A stretch of 64,000 bases of DNA from Penumbrarchaeum sp964445525. Lineage in GTDB: Archaea > Thermoplasmatota > Penumbrarchaeia > Penumbrarchaeales > Penumbrarchaeaceae. A model generated the notes under the pieces. The model worked only from the letters and a program-made list of their open reading frames with translations. It did not search any database and had not been told where the DNA came from. The stretch is from assembly GCA_964445525.1 (NCBI GenBank), contig CAYULA010000014.1, forward strand, positions 12,390 through 76,389, read 5' to 3'. A program made the translations under genes and the position numbers. Positions 17,661 to 26,430 of the stretch are shown in pieces (position 1 is the stretch's first letter; each line of letters starts with the position of its first letter).

Positions 17661-18587
17661 TCAGGCCCTCTTCCTCTTGACGAATCCAACCATCATAACT
17701 GCCATGATGGTGAGGGCCATTATCGCCAGAACCGGTTCATAGCCCGGTATGGAGAAACCTCGTTGACGTATATAGAGGGAATAATCCGCTATATCTGATA
17801 TGTCACCCAGACTCTCGGCCTGTGCCGATACTATTCTGAGCCTTATGACATCCACCTTGTTCTTCCACACATTCCACTCAACTGGGGTTGTCACGGAAAC
17901 CGTGAGTACCTTCTCCTGCTTCTCGGGAACGGAGAACTTGTCCTGTGAGAGCTGTATGGTCCAGCCCATGTCCGCCAGTTTATCGAGATTTGTGATCTCG
18001 ACCCTGAGCCTGTCTGCGGCATTGCCCTCGTTGATGAGCCTTATCTGGAATCCGAGAGAGGATCCGGGACCCACCTGCACGTAGGGCTTCTCGCATCCCA
18101 CAGAGAACTGGTAGTACTGCTTTATCACAATGATGGCGGTAGCAGGATCAACGGTTCCCCCGAGTGATCCGGGGCTGTATCTCCATCTTCCGGACACCGA
18201 CAGCTGTCCCTGTGTCTGCCTCGATGTCTCCACGGGGACCTGCACCGAAAGGGTGAAGCTCTGCTGCTTCTGAGCCTTGTTGAAGGTCAGGGAGGGAGGC
18301 ACGGACACTGGCCATCCGCCTGCATCGGCCTGTAGGGTGACCACCAGATACTGTATGTTGGGTGACCATGGAATCTGTGCGGATACGGTTCCGGTGAATG
18401 TGACCACACCGTCCTGTCCCGGTGCCACGTAAGCTGTCTGTTTTGTCTGAGCGAGTTCGATCCTTATGGCAGGTGCACCTACTCCCTCTGCCACGTTTTC
18501 TTCCTTGGGAAGGTAAACGAACATTGATCCCATCATCAGGACCATTATCAGGAAGATGCTTACCCTGAAAGCCGATTTTCCGATCAT
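17661..18587 (-). CDS. Secreted surface protein with PGYE-type C-terminal sorting signal
   Basis: This 308-residue protein has an N-terminal hydrophobic segment (FRVSIFLIMVLMMGSMFVYL). Two beta-rich, NEW3/CARDB-like regions follow (VTFTGTVSAQIPWSP..., then PGSSLGFQIRLINEGNAADR...), with only one cysteine. The C-terminus reads IPGYEPVLAIMAL, a hydrophobic helix and KRKRA. This is the layout of archaeal PGF-CTERM sorting signals, which archaeosortase removes before lipid attachment. The ATG at 18587 was chosen because GAGGTGG lies six bases upstream. A clear TATA box, a good ribosome site and a strong terminator suggest high expression, perhaps as a cell-surface structural protein. No archaeosortase gene is in the window. 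Confidence 0.82.
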   Translation of the reverse strand: MIGKSAFRVSIFLIMVLMMGSMFVYLPKEENVAEGVGAPAIRIELAQTKQTAYVAPGQDGVVTFTGTVSAQIPWSPNIQYLVVTLQADAGGWPVSVPPSLTFNKAQKQQSFTLSVQVPVETSRQTQGQLSVSGRWRYSPGSLGGTVDPATAIIVIKQYYQFSVGCEKPYVQVGPGSSLGFQIRLINEGNAADRLRVEITNLDKLADMGWTIQLSQDKFSVPEKQEKVLTVSVTTPVEWNVWKNKVDVIRLRIVSAQAESLGDISDIADYSLYIRQRGFSIPGYEPVLAIMALTIMAVMMVGFVKRKRA

Positions 18588-18630
18588 TTGGTTCCACCTC
18601 CGTGAGGCCAGTTCATTCGGAGCCGAACCT

Positions 18631-18668
18631 GGCCCAACGGGCCTTATATTCCGTTCTGGGATATAAAA
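18631..18668 (-). promoter_or_regulatory. Promoter and leader palindrome of the surface protein gene
   Basis: The minus strand has a TATA box CTTTTATAT ending at 18661. Transcription would start about 25 bp downstream, near 18640. There the leader begins with the inverted repeat GGCCC-AAC-GGGCC (18631-18643), which could form a 5'-terminal hairpin that protects the message or serves as an operator. Confidence 0.5.
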
Positions 18669-18725
18669 GGTAAGCTGAACTAAGATGACGCCGATATATA
18701 ACAATATCTGTTGATACCGTGAAAA

Positions 18726-19715
18726 TCAAGCCCTTCCCTTGTCCTGTGTCTTCCATGCCCTGGGGTAGGTGCCAGTATCCATCAGCACCCTGGAAGGGGA
18801 AGCTGCCTGACCCTTGCCGCCTTTGATCATTTTCGATGTATCCATATCCGCCTTTCCCAGGGCGGTCAGCTCTCCTTTCATTGTCAGTATCGACACGACC
18901 TCTCCCTGTCTGATCCCGTCCTCCACCCCCGCTAATCCCGGAACACCAACGGGAGCTCCGTGGCAGACAGCATCCACTGCGGAATCCTTAAGAACAATAC
19001 TCCTGAGGTGTCCCACCATCTCCTCTGCGGGTTTGACCACCTTTCTTATCAGCTCCTCATCACCGCTTTTGAAAATCTCCCACGCATCCCTGAGTTCCTG
19101 CAATGTGAAGCTGTCACCTTCCCTGATGCTTCCTGACCTTGTCCTTCTCAATTCCGTCATGTTTCCCCCCACCCCCATAACCTCTCCCATATCGTGAAGT
19201 AGAGTTCTGACGTATGTCCCGGATTCGCACCCGATAAGCACCAGGAAATCGTTTTCCTCCGCATCCAGGACCTTCATGTAATCAATTCTTCTGGTCCTCA
19301 ACCCCCTCTTCACCGCGGACCTAACGGGAACCATCTGATATATCTCACCCGTGAAATCGGATACCAGCCTTTTCAAATCCTCCGCGTTCACACGGGAGTG
19401 AAGGTGCAAAATCGCAATATACTCCTTTCCCCCGGCAAGGGTGGTGTCAAGCAGCTTGACCGTATCACCGAGTGCAACCGGGAGAACTCCCGTTGTGTTG
19501 GGGTCCAGTGTTCCGTGGTGTCCCGCTTTCTCTATGCCCAGTATCTCCTTGATCCAGGATACCACCTGATGGCTGGTGGGTCCTCTGGGTTTGTCAATTA
19601 CAACCATTCCCTTTCTCAAAAGATCGGGGACCTTCCTTTCCCAGGGATTTGTACCGAAGCGAGGCTCCCTTGCATCGAGTACATTCATCTTCTCCGATTC
19701 CAGCGGGAGCTTCAT
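18726..19715 (-). CDS. cbf5: Cbf5, H/ACA RNP pseudouridine synthase
   Basis: This 329-residue TruB-family enzyme makes pseudouridine in rRNA (guided by H/ACA RNAs) and at tRNA position 55. Motif I (VIDKPRGPTSHQVV) and motif II (HHGTLDPNTTGVLPV) with the catalytic Asp are intact, as are YMKVLD and GTYVRTLLHDMGE. The C-terminal ~90 residues form a PUA domain (HGAPVGVPGLAGVED to ALGKADMD), which marks the archaeal rather than the bacterial enzyme. The length is typical. Gar1, Nop10 and L7Ae genes are not in the window. Confidence 0.95.
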   Translation of the reverse strand: MKLPLESEKMNVLDAREPRFGTNPWERKVPDLLRKGMVVIDKPRGPTSHQVVSWIKEILGIEKAGHHGTLDPNTTGVLPVALGDTVKLLDTTLAGGKEYIAILHLHSRVNAEDLKRLVSDFTGEIYQMVPVRSAVKRGLRTRRIDYMKVLDAEENDFLVLIGCESGTYVRTLLHDMGEVMGVGGNMTELRRTRSGSIREGDSFTLQELRDAWEIFKSGDEELIRKVVKPAEEMVGHLRSIVLKDSAVDAVCHGAPVGVPGLAGVEDGIRQGEVVSILTMKGELTALGKADMDTSKMIKGGKGQAASPSRVLMDTGTYPRAWKTQDKGRA

Positions 19716-19754
19716 GATCCGTCCAAAGGTTATTTGCGTAATAAAATCATCTGT

Positions 19755-20228
19755 TCAGGAAAGATGCTTTTTCAGCTTTCTTATCATCAGATCGTTCTTT
19801 TCTCTTAGCTCCTCGAAAACAGGCAGGACCTCCTCCATCTTCCTGGAATGCTTGATTTTTTTCCTGAACTTCTTGTAATTTCCGGAAAATTTCAGGGGAT
19901 CCTTCATGTATTCATTCCTGGCTTCCCTCAAAACCTTGTGGTTTGACCTCTCTATCAGTATATTGAACAATCCCATGATCTCGGAATAGGAATCCAGAGC
20001 TTCGACGACAGGACCCGAGTAACCCTTTTCCTCCTCGCCGGATAGAATTATCTCCCCGAATAATCCCGGAACGATCCTCTCCCCCAGACCCCTGAAACAT
20101 CTCTCGTTGGATAGTTCGAATCCTCCGCCGCAACGGGAACAATGAACGATCACCTTTCCATCGGAGTATTCAATTTTTCCACTGCAGTTACCCTTGTCCT
20201 TGAACAAACGCGATCTGATATTCAACAA
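19755..20228 (-). CDS. Hypothetical Cys-rich (zinc-binding) protein
   Basis: This protein has 157 residues from a TTG start. The N-terminal ~45 residues hold cysteines at GNCSG, VHCSRCGGG and NERCF, spaced as a possible C4 zinc site. The rest is charged and helical (KFRKKIKHSRKMEEVL). The region resembles the Cys-rich N-domain of some archaeal secretion ATPases, but no ATPase follows, so no function is assigned. The frame is open upstream to 20273 without a standard start. An ATT at 20273 would add a further Cys (HEDEC) and a plausible strand, so the true start may be non-canonical or lie at TTG 20228 or 20231. Confidence 0.6.
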   Translation of the reverse strand: MLNIRSRLFKDKGNCSGKIEYSDGKVIVHCSRCGGGFELSNERCFRGLGERIVPGLFGEIILSGEEEKGYSGPVVEALDSYSEIMGLFNILIERSNHKVLREARNEYMKDPLKFSGNYKKFRKKIKHSRKMEEVLPVFEELREKNDLMIRKLKKHLS

Positions 20229-20302
20229 GCACTCGTCCTCATGGACAAGTTTAAATTTTGCTATTTTAATATGATCCCGTTATCCTACTCGGCGGATAAA
20301 TT

Positions 20303-22240
20303 CTACTCTTCTTCGAGGAGCTCGTCTATATTTCCCAGAGCCTCGTCGAGGATCTTTCTGTGATCTTTTTTCCCGATACCCAGATCCATACCCTCGGTGT
20401 CCGGATCGATCTCACTTCCGCCGGACACTGTCTTTTTCACCACTTTTTTCCTGATCGGCCGTACCCTTCTCCCGGGATCTGGACTTTTTCCGGATCCGGA
20501 TCCTTCGATATCCACATCATCCCCGCCCTGGCCTTTAGGATGCTCCTTTATCTTCCGCTTCACCTTTCTCCTGACCCTGGGTGCCGGTTTTTCTTCCTCT
20601 TCTTCGATCTCTTCCAGCTCGGGAACTCTGGCAACCAGGTTGGTCTCGTGTCCGTTGTCATCGGGTTCGATGGCCCTTTCCGGTGGGGACTCCACTGTTT
20701 CCGGAGGAAGCGGAGCGATGTCAGGTCCGTCCGGAATGATCATGTTGTCCCTTATCTGGAAAGGGAGCGGGTTTGCATCGAAGTCCACTCCGGAAAGGGA
20801 TCTGATAACCATCTCCCTGTGAAACCTGCCTTTCTCCATCTTCTTGTTGATTTCCAGCGTTCCGTCGAAGATCTCCATTATTCTCGATTCGAGCTCCTTT
20901 GACAGCGAATCCTTCTCCAGAAGGAAGAGGGATGCCATCTCGTCATCCTTGAACTTGGCTCTGAGCCTCTGGATGAAATTATATACCTGGCTGAATTCGA
21001 ATATGTTGGTGGCGGGACCTATTATGTGAACGATCCCCATCTTGTTTGTAGAGTACGTGAGCTCCCTCAGACCCTTGTTGATGGCTATGCCGAGGTTTGA
21101 GAGGATTTTTGAGGATTTCAGAGCGTGTCCGTCCCTCTCCACCCCGATTATCCTCTCACCCCTCCAGCTGAACCAGTCAACTATCCTGAACCTTCCGCTT
21201 TCCTCCAGTTCATCGGGATCGAGCCCGTTGGATTTGAGCAGCATCCTTATGGATCTCGGAGGTTCCTTGGATAGGACCATAAGGGCGGAGGATCCGTTGT
21301 TCAAACCCCGGTTCAAAAGACCGGATATGAACATGTCTCGCTCTATTCCCGATGGAGAGATCAGTAGGATGGAGGCTCCTTTCGGTATGCCCCCTCCCAT
21401 CTTCTTGTCCAGAAGTTCCAGTCCTGTGGATACCTTCTTGTTCAAAGCCCCGTCGAGTATATCCTCGTAAAGATTGTATTTCGATAAAAGTTCGTCCTTT
21501 CCCTCAAAGTGGAACTGGAAAACACTGGATGCTTTTTTCACCGCTTCCTCCTTTCCCAGAAGGAAGGTTGAAAGACCCACCATGGAGTTGAAAAGAGCAG
21601 AAAGGGCGGTTCTGACATCACCGGGTGATGCCTTGGCCCACATCTCCTTGTCCAGTTTCAGGGAATTATCCCTTGTGAGCTCAACGAATTTCAGTAATTC
21701 GTATTTCTCCCTCATTATTGAGAGCTTCAGCTTGAACGCTGAAAGATCGGTATGGGTTGACAGATCCTTCAAATATTCCTGGAAAACCTTGTGGAACAGA
21801 TCGAGTATCTCCTCGTGATCGGAAGATCCTCCCTTCTTTTCCATTGCCTCAATCAGACTTGACCTGAAAGGCTCATGTATCTGTTCCAGAAGGTCCTGCC
21901 TGCCCCTCACATCATCCGATAGCCTGATCATCTCCTCTTTCATTGAGGAGGAGATTATATCCCTTGCAAGCTCCTCTCCTATCAAAGATGAGATGAAGTC
22001 CAGTGCCTTCCTGAGAAATGCGGAAAGTGCTTCAAGTGATTCAAGGGAATCGGAAAGATTGTTTACAACCTTGCCCTCGTCCGTGATTGTGAATTTGACT
22101 AGTTTTGGATTTTCCACCCTTGCCCTCTCGAGTATTATTCTGAAGGTTGAAACCTCCAGTCTGAACTGACCTATCTCCGGCGATGTCATCTTGCCGATGA
22201 AGCTCTCCAGGAGCTTTCCGTAGATCAGAACATCATTCAT
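20303..22240 (-). CDS. KaiC-like protein with a degenerate P-loop and a charged tail
   Basis: This 645-residue protein has a helical N-terminal half (~1-255), then a RecA/KaiC-type domain (~260-460). The domain opens normally (STGLELLDKKMGGGIPKGAS), but the P-loop position reads SPSGIERDMF instead of GxxGxGKT, so it probably does not hydrolyse ATP. A C-terminal tail of ~170 residues is low-complexity, with an acidic run (EEIEEEEEKPAP) and basic stretches (RRKVKRKIKE, IRKKVVKKT). It follows the active KaiC-like gene by 13 bp. It may be a regulatory partner of that ATPase, as inactive RecA-fold paralogues often are. The pairing is inference. Confidence 0.75.
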   Translation of the reverse strand: MNDVLIYGKLLESFIGKMTSPEIGQFRLEVSTFRIILERARVENPKLVKFTITDEGKVVNNLSDSLESLEALSAFLRKALDFISSLIGEELARDIISSSMKEEMIRLSDDVRGRQDLLEQIHEPFRSSLIEAMEKKGGSSDHEEILDLFHKVFQEYLKDLSTHTDLSAFKLKLSIMREKYELLKFVELTRDNSLKLDKEMWAKASPGDVRTALSALFNSMVGLSTFLLGKEEAVKKASSVFQFHFEGKDELLSKYNLYEDILDGALNKKVSTGLELLDKKMGGGIPKGASILLISPSGIERDMFISGLLNRGLNNGSSALMVLSKEPPRSIRMLLKSNGLDPDELEESGRFRIVDWFSWRGERIIGVERDGHALKSSKILSNLGIAINKGLRELTYSTNKMGIVHIIGPATNIFEFSQVYNFIQRLRAKFKDDEMASLFLLEKDSLSKELESRIMEIFDGTLEINKKMEKGRFHREMVIRSLSGVDFDANPLPFQIRDNMIIPDGPDIAPLPPETVESPPERAIEPDDNGHETNLVARVPELEEIEEEEEKPAPRVRRKVKRKIKEHPKGQGGDDVDIEGSGSGKSPDPGRRVRPIRKKVVKKTVSGGSEIDPDTEGMDLGIGKKDHRKILDEALGNIDELLEEE

Positions 22241-22253
22241 TTCGTCTCACCGA

Positions 22254-22976
22254 TCAACCTATGACCTCGTCAGGGGACACCTCTATTCCATTATCCATGA
22301 TGAGGAAAGGGTGTTTAAGGGGATCATGTTTGGTGAACCTCATCTTCTTGACGGTCAGCGTTCTTCTGTATTCTCCTGCAGTTGACTCGTAATCCATCTT
22401 GATGAGGGAATCGGCTATGAACTCCTCTATTCCATACCTGGAATCGTTACCTCCGGTCACCTCTGAGATGATCACGGAGGTGATTCCGGATTCTTTTAAA
22501 AATCTTGAAAACTTGAAGAGCTCCCTTCTCATCAGCTCATTGGATTTGTAGTAGACGCCGACCGCAGTGACGGAATCCAGAACAAGCCTCTTGGCCCCGC
22601 TGAAGGTGATGTGATTCTTGAGGAAATCCTGCAGGGTCTCGAAGCTGGCAAGGCCCCATTCAAGTTCCTCGGAGGAAGAGCATTCTATTCTCATCTTTCC
22701 AAGATCGATAAGGTATGCCTTGCCCTCCTTTTCCAGGGACTCAAGATCCATTCCGTAGGATCTGGCCGCTCTCAGGATCGAATCCCTGCTTTCCTCCAGA
22801 GTGAGGTATATGCTGGGTTCATCTTCAATCAATGCACCGTTGTGGACGTAATGTATGCCGAATAGCGATTTGGCACTGCCCGGAGGTCCTGTGATGAGAT
22901 TGATTGTCCCGTCCGGGAAACCGGATCCGATCAATTCGTCCATGCCCGGTATGTGGGTGGCCTTTCTGTTATTCAT
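22254..22976 (-). CDS. KaiC/RadA-superfamily ATPase
   Basis: This is a single KaiC domain of 240 residues. It has the entry motif HIPGMDELIGSGFPDGTINL, Walker A GPPGSAKS, a catalytic-Glu region YLTLEES and Walker B KRLVLDSVTAV. The ATG at 22976 overlaps the upstream stop by 8 bp and has GAGGAAAC upstream. Archaeal single-domain KaiC proteins are thought to act in signalling with histidine kinases or to control motility and transcription, but most are uncharacterised. It sits in an operon with a winged-helix protein, a small helical protein and a P-loop-less paralogue. Confidence 0.88.
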   Translation of the reverse strand: MNNRKATHIPGMDELIGSGFPDGTINLITGPPGSAKSLFGIHYVHNGALIEDEPSIYLTLEESRDSILRAARSYGMDLESLEKEGKAYLIDLGKMRIECSSSEELEWGLASFETLQDFLKNHITFSGAKRLVLDSVTAVGVYYKSNELMRRELFKFSRFLKESGITSVIISEVTGGNDSRYGIEEFIADSLIKMDYESTAGEYRRTLTVKKMRFTKHDPLKHPFLIMDNGIEVSPDEVIG

Positions 22977-23274
22977 TCTCTGTTTCCTCCTTGTAGTGAT
23001 CTTCAATGATCTCCCCGTAGACAGATCTTATTTCCTCCGTCTTTCCGCTGCCGATGAGGAGAGAGGCTTCCTCGAGTATGGAATCGGATACCATCAAGGC
23101 GGAATCCTCTGTCAATACACTGCTTCCCTGGGATATTTTCTCGTACTGCCTTTGAACGATAAATCTTGAAAGAACCCCGATGTAAGCGGAAAGGACCTTC
23201 TCGAAATCCTTCAAGATGGGATGGGGAATTCTGTCGATCTCTCCCGAGTTGATCTCCTGGGCGACAATGCTCAT
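22969..23274 (-). CDS. Small helical protein of the KaiC operon
   Basis: This 101-residue, mainly helical, acidic protein begins MSIVAQEINSGEIDRIPHP and has no cysteines. No family was recognised. Its start overlaps the winged-helix gene by 4 bp and its stop overlaps the KaiC-like gene by 8 bp. The strict packing suggests the product works with these proteins, perhaps as an adaptor. Confidence 0.65.
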   Translation of the reverse strand: MSIVAQEINSGEIDRIPHPILKDFEKVLSAYIGVLSRFIVQRQYEKISQGSSVLTEDSALMVSDSILEEASLLIGSGKTEEIRSVYGEIIEDHYKEETENE

Positions 23275-23756
23275 TCCTCGATCACCTCACCAACACTTTC
23301 CAACAGAACATCCACTTTCTCCTCCAGGAGTGATTTCTTGGCGCATAATCTCAAAAGATTGGATGCCATTGCATCTCCTCCGACCCTTTTCAATGAACTG
23401 TAGAGGCAGATCAATTCGTTGAAGGGATTGCCGTTGGTCTCAATGTCGTTCAAAAGAGTTGTCCGGCCCAGTATCATCGAGGCCATCTCCCTGAGCTCAA
23501 TGTTGATGTCTTTGAGATACCTTTCCTCGATGTTCTTATCCATCTTGAGCTTGTACTGTCCCCAGCCGACCCTCTCCACCAATCCCTCGGATCTGAGTCT
23601 GCTGACGATGGATGTAACGAGCTGAAGGTCCATGTCCAGTTCGGTGGATATTTCCTTGGGGGAGATGAGGTCGAGCGGCCTTTCGGTGAAGATGGAGGCG
23701 ATCCTGTCCGTTTTGGACTCCTTCATCCTTCCCCTTTTCGGCCTTTTCATATACAT
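23271..23756 (-). CDS. Winged-helix protein heading the KaiC operon
   Basis: The protein has about 161 residues. A basic N-terminus (KRPKRGR) is followed by a winged helix (~20-80; SPKEISTELDMDLQLVTSIVSRLRSEGLVERV) and a helical C-terminal half. It probably binds DNA and may autoregulate the operon. The ATG at 23756 was chosen because the TATA-like box at 23801-23810 places transcription start near 23780; ATG 23750 is nearly as good, and a longer frame to 23831 would start upstream of the promoter. Confidence 0.75.
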   Translation of the reverse strand: MYMKRPKRGRMKESKTDRIASIFTERPLDLISPKEISTELDMDLQLVTSIVSRLRSEGLVERVGWGQYKLKMDKNIEERYLKDINIELREMASMILGRTTLLNDIETNGNPFNELICLYSSLKRVGGDAMASNLLRLCAKKSLLEEKVDVLLESVGEVIEE

Positions 23757-23800
23757 ACCCCGACCCTGAGAAATGCTGATAATTCGAACAGCCCGGGCAA

Positions 23801-23810
23801 CCATATATAA
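23801..23810 (-). promoter_or_regulatory. TATA box of the winged-helix/KaiC operon
   Basis: The minus strand reads TTATATATGG about 45-54 bp upstream of the chosen ATG (23756), giving a leader of roughly 24 nt. Confidence 0.55.
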
Positions 23811-23891
23811 CAGTTTTGTGATATTTCTCAAGGAGCAACTTTAACCGACCGCATACGTTAAAACCGATCATATTATTCCAAGGGAGTTCCC

Positions 23892-25037
23892 ATGGAAGAA
23901 GAAGGCAGGTCTGAAGCCGAGGTCCTGGAAATGGTCGAGGAACTCAAGGAGAAGGATATCTCCTTCGGGTCAGGAAGGATCTTCGGATCAATGTGCACCA
24001 CTCCCCATCCTCTGGCAGTCAGGATAAATGCGCGGATGTCCGAGGCGAATCTGGGTAACCCGGGTTTATATCCCGGAACACTGGAAATGGAGAGGCAGGT
24101 TATTGGGAATCTTGGTTCCATATTGCATCTGGACAGGCCGTTCGGACATGTTCTATCCGGCGGAACCGAGGCCAATATCACGGCACTATACAGAGCAAAG
24201 AGAATGACCGGTAAGAGGAAGGTGATCTTTCCAAGGTCCGCCCATTTCTCGGTCCTGAAAGCTGTAAAACTGCTAGACCTGAAGCCTGTTCCCATCGAAC
24301 TGAATGATCATTTCTCCATATCACTGGATCACCTGGAGGACTCCCTTGATGAGGAGGTTGCCTGTGTTTTTACCGTGGCGGGAACCACCGAGCTGGGCGC
24401 TGTGGATAGAATCAAAAGGGTGTCCGAGATAGTCGGGAATGTTCCGCTGCATGTGGATGCCGCCTTCGGGGGCTTCGTCCTCCCCTTTCTGGAAGAAATG
24501 GATATGATAGAAGATGACCTCAGGAGATGGGATTTCAGGGTGGACGGGGTTACCACCTTATCCGTGGACCCGCACAAAATGGGAGGTTCCACAATTCCCG
24601 CCGGATGTTTGCTTTTCAGAGAGGAATACCCATTGAAGTATCTGGCCGTGAGCTCTCCATATCTTACCAATACCAAAGCATACACACTTGCGGGTACGAG
24701 GGATTCCGGAGCTGTTTGCGGTGCTTTCGCCGTAATGGAGCTTCTGGGTAGAAAGGGTTACAGGGAACGGGTCAGAAGCTGTATGGACAATACATTTTAC
24801 CTGAAAACAGGTCTCGAGAAACTGGGGTTGGAACCCGTGATGGATCCTGTAATGAACATAGTTGCAGTCCACCATTGTGATCCTGATAACGTCCAGAGTT
24901 TGATGGAGGAGGAAGGATATTACCTCTCGAGGGTCAAACAGCCATCAGCATTGAGATTTGTTGTAATGCCCCATGTTAACAAGAAATCCATAGATAATAT
25001 GCTCCCCGTTCTGGATAAAGTCTTAAAAAGGGCTTGA
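23892..25037 (+). CDS. mfnA: MfnA-type PLP decarboxylase (L-tyrosine/L-aspartate decarboxylase)
   Basis: This 381-residue group II PLP-dependent decarboxylase has the archaeal MfnA length. Visible motifs are GNPGLYPGTLEMER, GGTEANITAL, HVDAAFGGFVLPF (the Asp that contacts the pyridine N) and SVDPHKMG with the Schiff-base Lys. In methanogens MfnA makes tyramine for methanofuran. In other archaea the enzyme decarboxylates aspartate to beta-alanine for coenzyme A, which is the more likely role here because no methanogenesis genes are seen. GGGAG lies upstream of the ATG. Its TGA abuts the stop of the convergent HPS-RraA gene. Confidence 0.92.
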   Translation: MEEEGRSEAEVLEMVEELKEKDISFGSGRIFGSMCTTPHPLAVRINARMSEANLGNPGLYPGTLEMERQVIGNLGSILHLDRPFGHVLSGGTEANITALYRAKRMTGKRKVIFPRSAHFSVLKAVKLLDLKPVPIELNDHFSISLDHLEDSLDEEVACVFTVAGTTELGAVDRIKRVSEIVGNVPLHVDAAFGGFVLPFLEEMDMIEDDLRRWDFRVDGVTTLSVDPHKMGGSTIPAGCLLFREEYPLKYLAVSSPYLTNTKAYTLAGTRDSGAVCGAFAVMELLGRKGYRERVRSCMDNTFYLKTGLEKLGLEPVMDPVMNIVAVHHCDPDNVQSLMEEEGYYLSRVKQPSALRFVVMPHVNKKSIDNMLPVLDKVLKRA

Positions 25038-26339
25038 TCACTGTCTCTTTTCCCATTTCTCCAGTTCCAGGACTTCCGAAAGTGTCGAACCCCTCTGGAT
25101 CTCTTCCCTGATCCTGTTCTCCCTCTCCTTGACATCCAGGGCCCTGTTCGCGATCTCAACCGCCCTTTCCCTCGGTATGACAACGATTCCAGAATCATCC
25201 GCTATTATCCAATCCCCGGGTCTGACCTCCACACCTCCGCATTCTATATCGACCCGGAGTTCGCCGAATCCCTTCGGTTCGCCTGCATTTGGTGCCAGAT
25301 ATCTGGAGAATACCGGTACATCCATCTTCATTATGTCATCAATATCCCTGGCGGCACCGTCCAGGATCACCCCGGAGATCCCTCTCATCTTGCACGACCA
25401 TGTTGCAAGCTCCCCCCAGGGACTTATGTGTCTGGATCCTGCATCGATAACTATAACGTCGCCGGGACTTGCCTTTTCTATGGCCTCAACAGTCTTGGCC
25501 CAATCCCCGTCAATGGTCCTGCAGGTAAAGGCCGGACCTACGCATTTCATCCCTGGTTTGACCGGTCTTATACCCGTCATGGCACCCTTCTTGTGTAGTG
25601 CATCCGCAACATTGGGTGCCGAAACCTCCATCAGGGCTTTCCTTATACCCTCTTGATCGGTGTACCTTCTGTATCCCTTGCTCTCGACCTTCTCACCGGT
25701 GGTCATAGCTTTTTTAATGCTATGAGCGGCACTCTTGACATCCGGACTTTTGGTTATGGCCCCCCCGACGATAATTATGGAAGCACCGGCTTTCAGCAGG
25801 TCTGCGGCGGTTTCCGAAGTAATACCACCTGCAACTGCAATGGGAAGCGAGGTTTTCCCGGAAAGGTTCCTCAACTCCTCGGTAAAGGTCATCCCCATCA
25901 TCTGGTCGTCGATGGAGACATGCAGACAGAGCAGATCCACTCCCATCTTTTCGAGTTCACCCGCTCTCGAAACCTTGTCCTCGACCCCCATCAGATCTAT
26001 CATTGTCCTGCATCCGTATTTGTTTCCGGCTCTTACGGCTTCTTTGATCGTACCGTCGTCGGTGACTCCCATTATCGTATTGACCGTGGCTCCCGCCCTT
26101 GCCACCATTTCGGTCTCGAATCCTCCGGTGTCCATGGTCTTCATGTCAGCGACAATGGTCCTTCCCGGAAACCCAGCCCTCAATTTCCTTATAATATCCA
26201 TTCCCTCGCTCTTTATAAGAGGGGTGCCAGCTTCTATCCAGTCAGCCCCTCCCTGTAGCGCTTCATCGGCTATCTGGATGGATCTGCCTCCCTGAATGAG
26301 GTCCAGTGCAACCTGCAGAATGGGATATTCGTGGTCCAT
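25038..26339 (-). CDS. 3-hexulose-6-phosphate synthase fused to an RraA-like domain
   Basis: This 433-residue two-domain protein starts with HPS (~1-215), an orotidine-decarboxylase-fold enzyme with ADMKTMDTGG in the active site and VAGGITSETAADLL in the phosphate-binding loop. The C-terminal ~200 residues are RraA-like (GPAFTCRTIDGDW, VIDAGSRHISPWGELA, GVILDGAARDID), a fold that includes aldolases. HPS-RraA fusions are known in archaea. There HPS run in reverse splits hexulose-6-phosphate into ribulose-5-phosphate and formaldehyde, replacing the oxidative pentose phosphate route. The partner isomerase (PHI) is not in the window. Confidence 0.92.
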   Translation of the reverse strand: MDHEYPILQVALDLIQGGRSIQIADEALQGGADWIEAGTPLIKSEGMDIIRKLRAGFPGRTIVADMKTMDTGGFETEMVARAGATVNTIMGVTDDGTIKEAVRAGNKYGCRTMIDLMGVEDKVSRAGELEKMGVDLLCLHVSIDDQMMGMTFTEELRNLSGKTSLPIAVAGGITSETAADLLKAGASIIIVGGAITKSPDVKSAAHSIKKAMTTGEKVESKGYRRYTDQEGIRKALMEVSAPNVADALHKKGAMTGIRPVKPGMKCVGPAFTCRTIDGDWAKTVEAIEKASPGDVIVIDAGSRHISPWGELATWSCKMRGISGVILDGAARDIDDIMKMDVPVFSRYLAPNAGEPKGFGELRVDIECGGVEVRPGDWIIADDSGIVVIPRERAVEIANRALDVKERENRIREEIQRGSTLSEVLELEKWEKRQ

Positions 26340-26430
26340 GGCCCCGATAGGTTTGGAAGACTATTTCAAATCATCTGAGAGGGAATCTCTTAAGTCCTAC
26401 ATCCGTATAAAGTAGCAGAGGTCGATTTTG

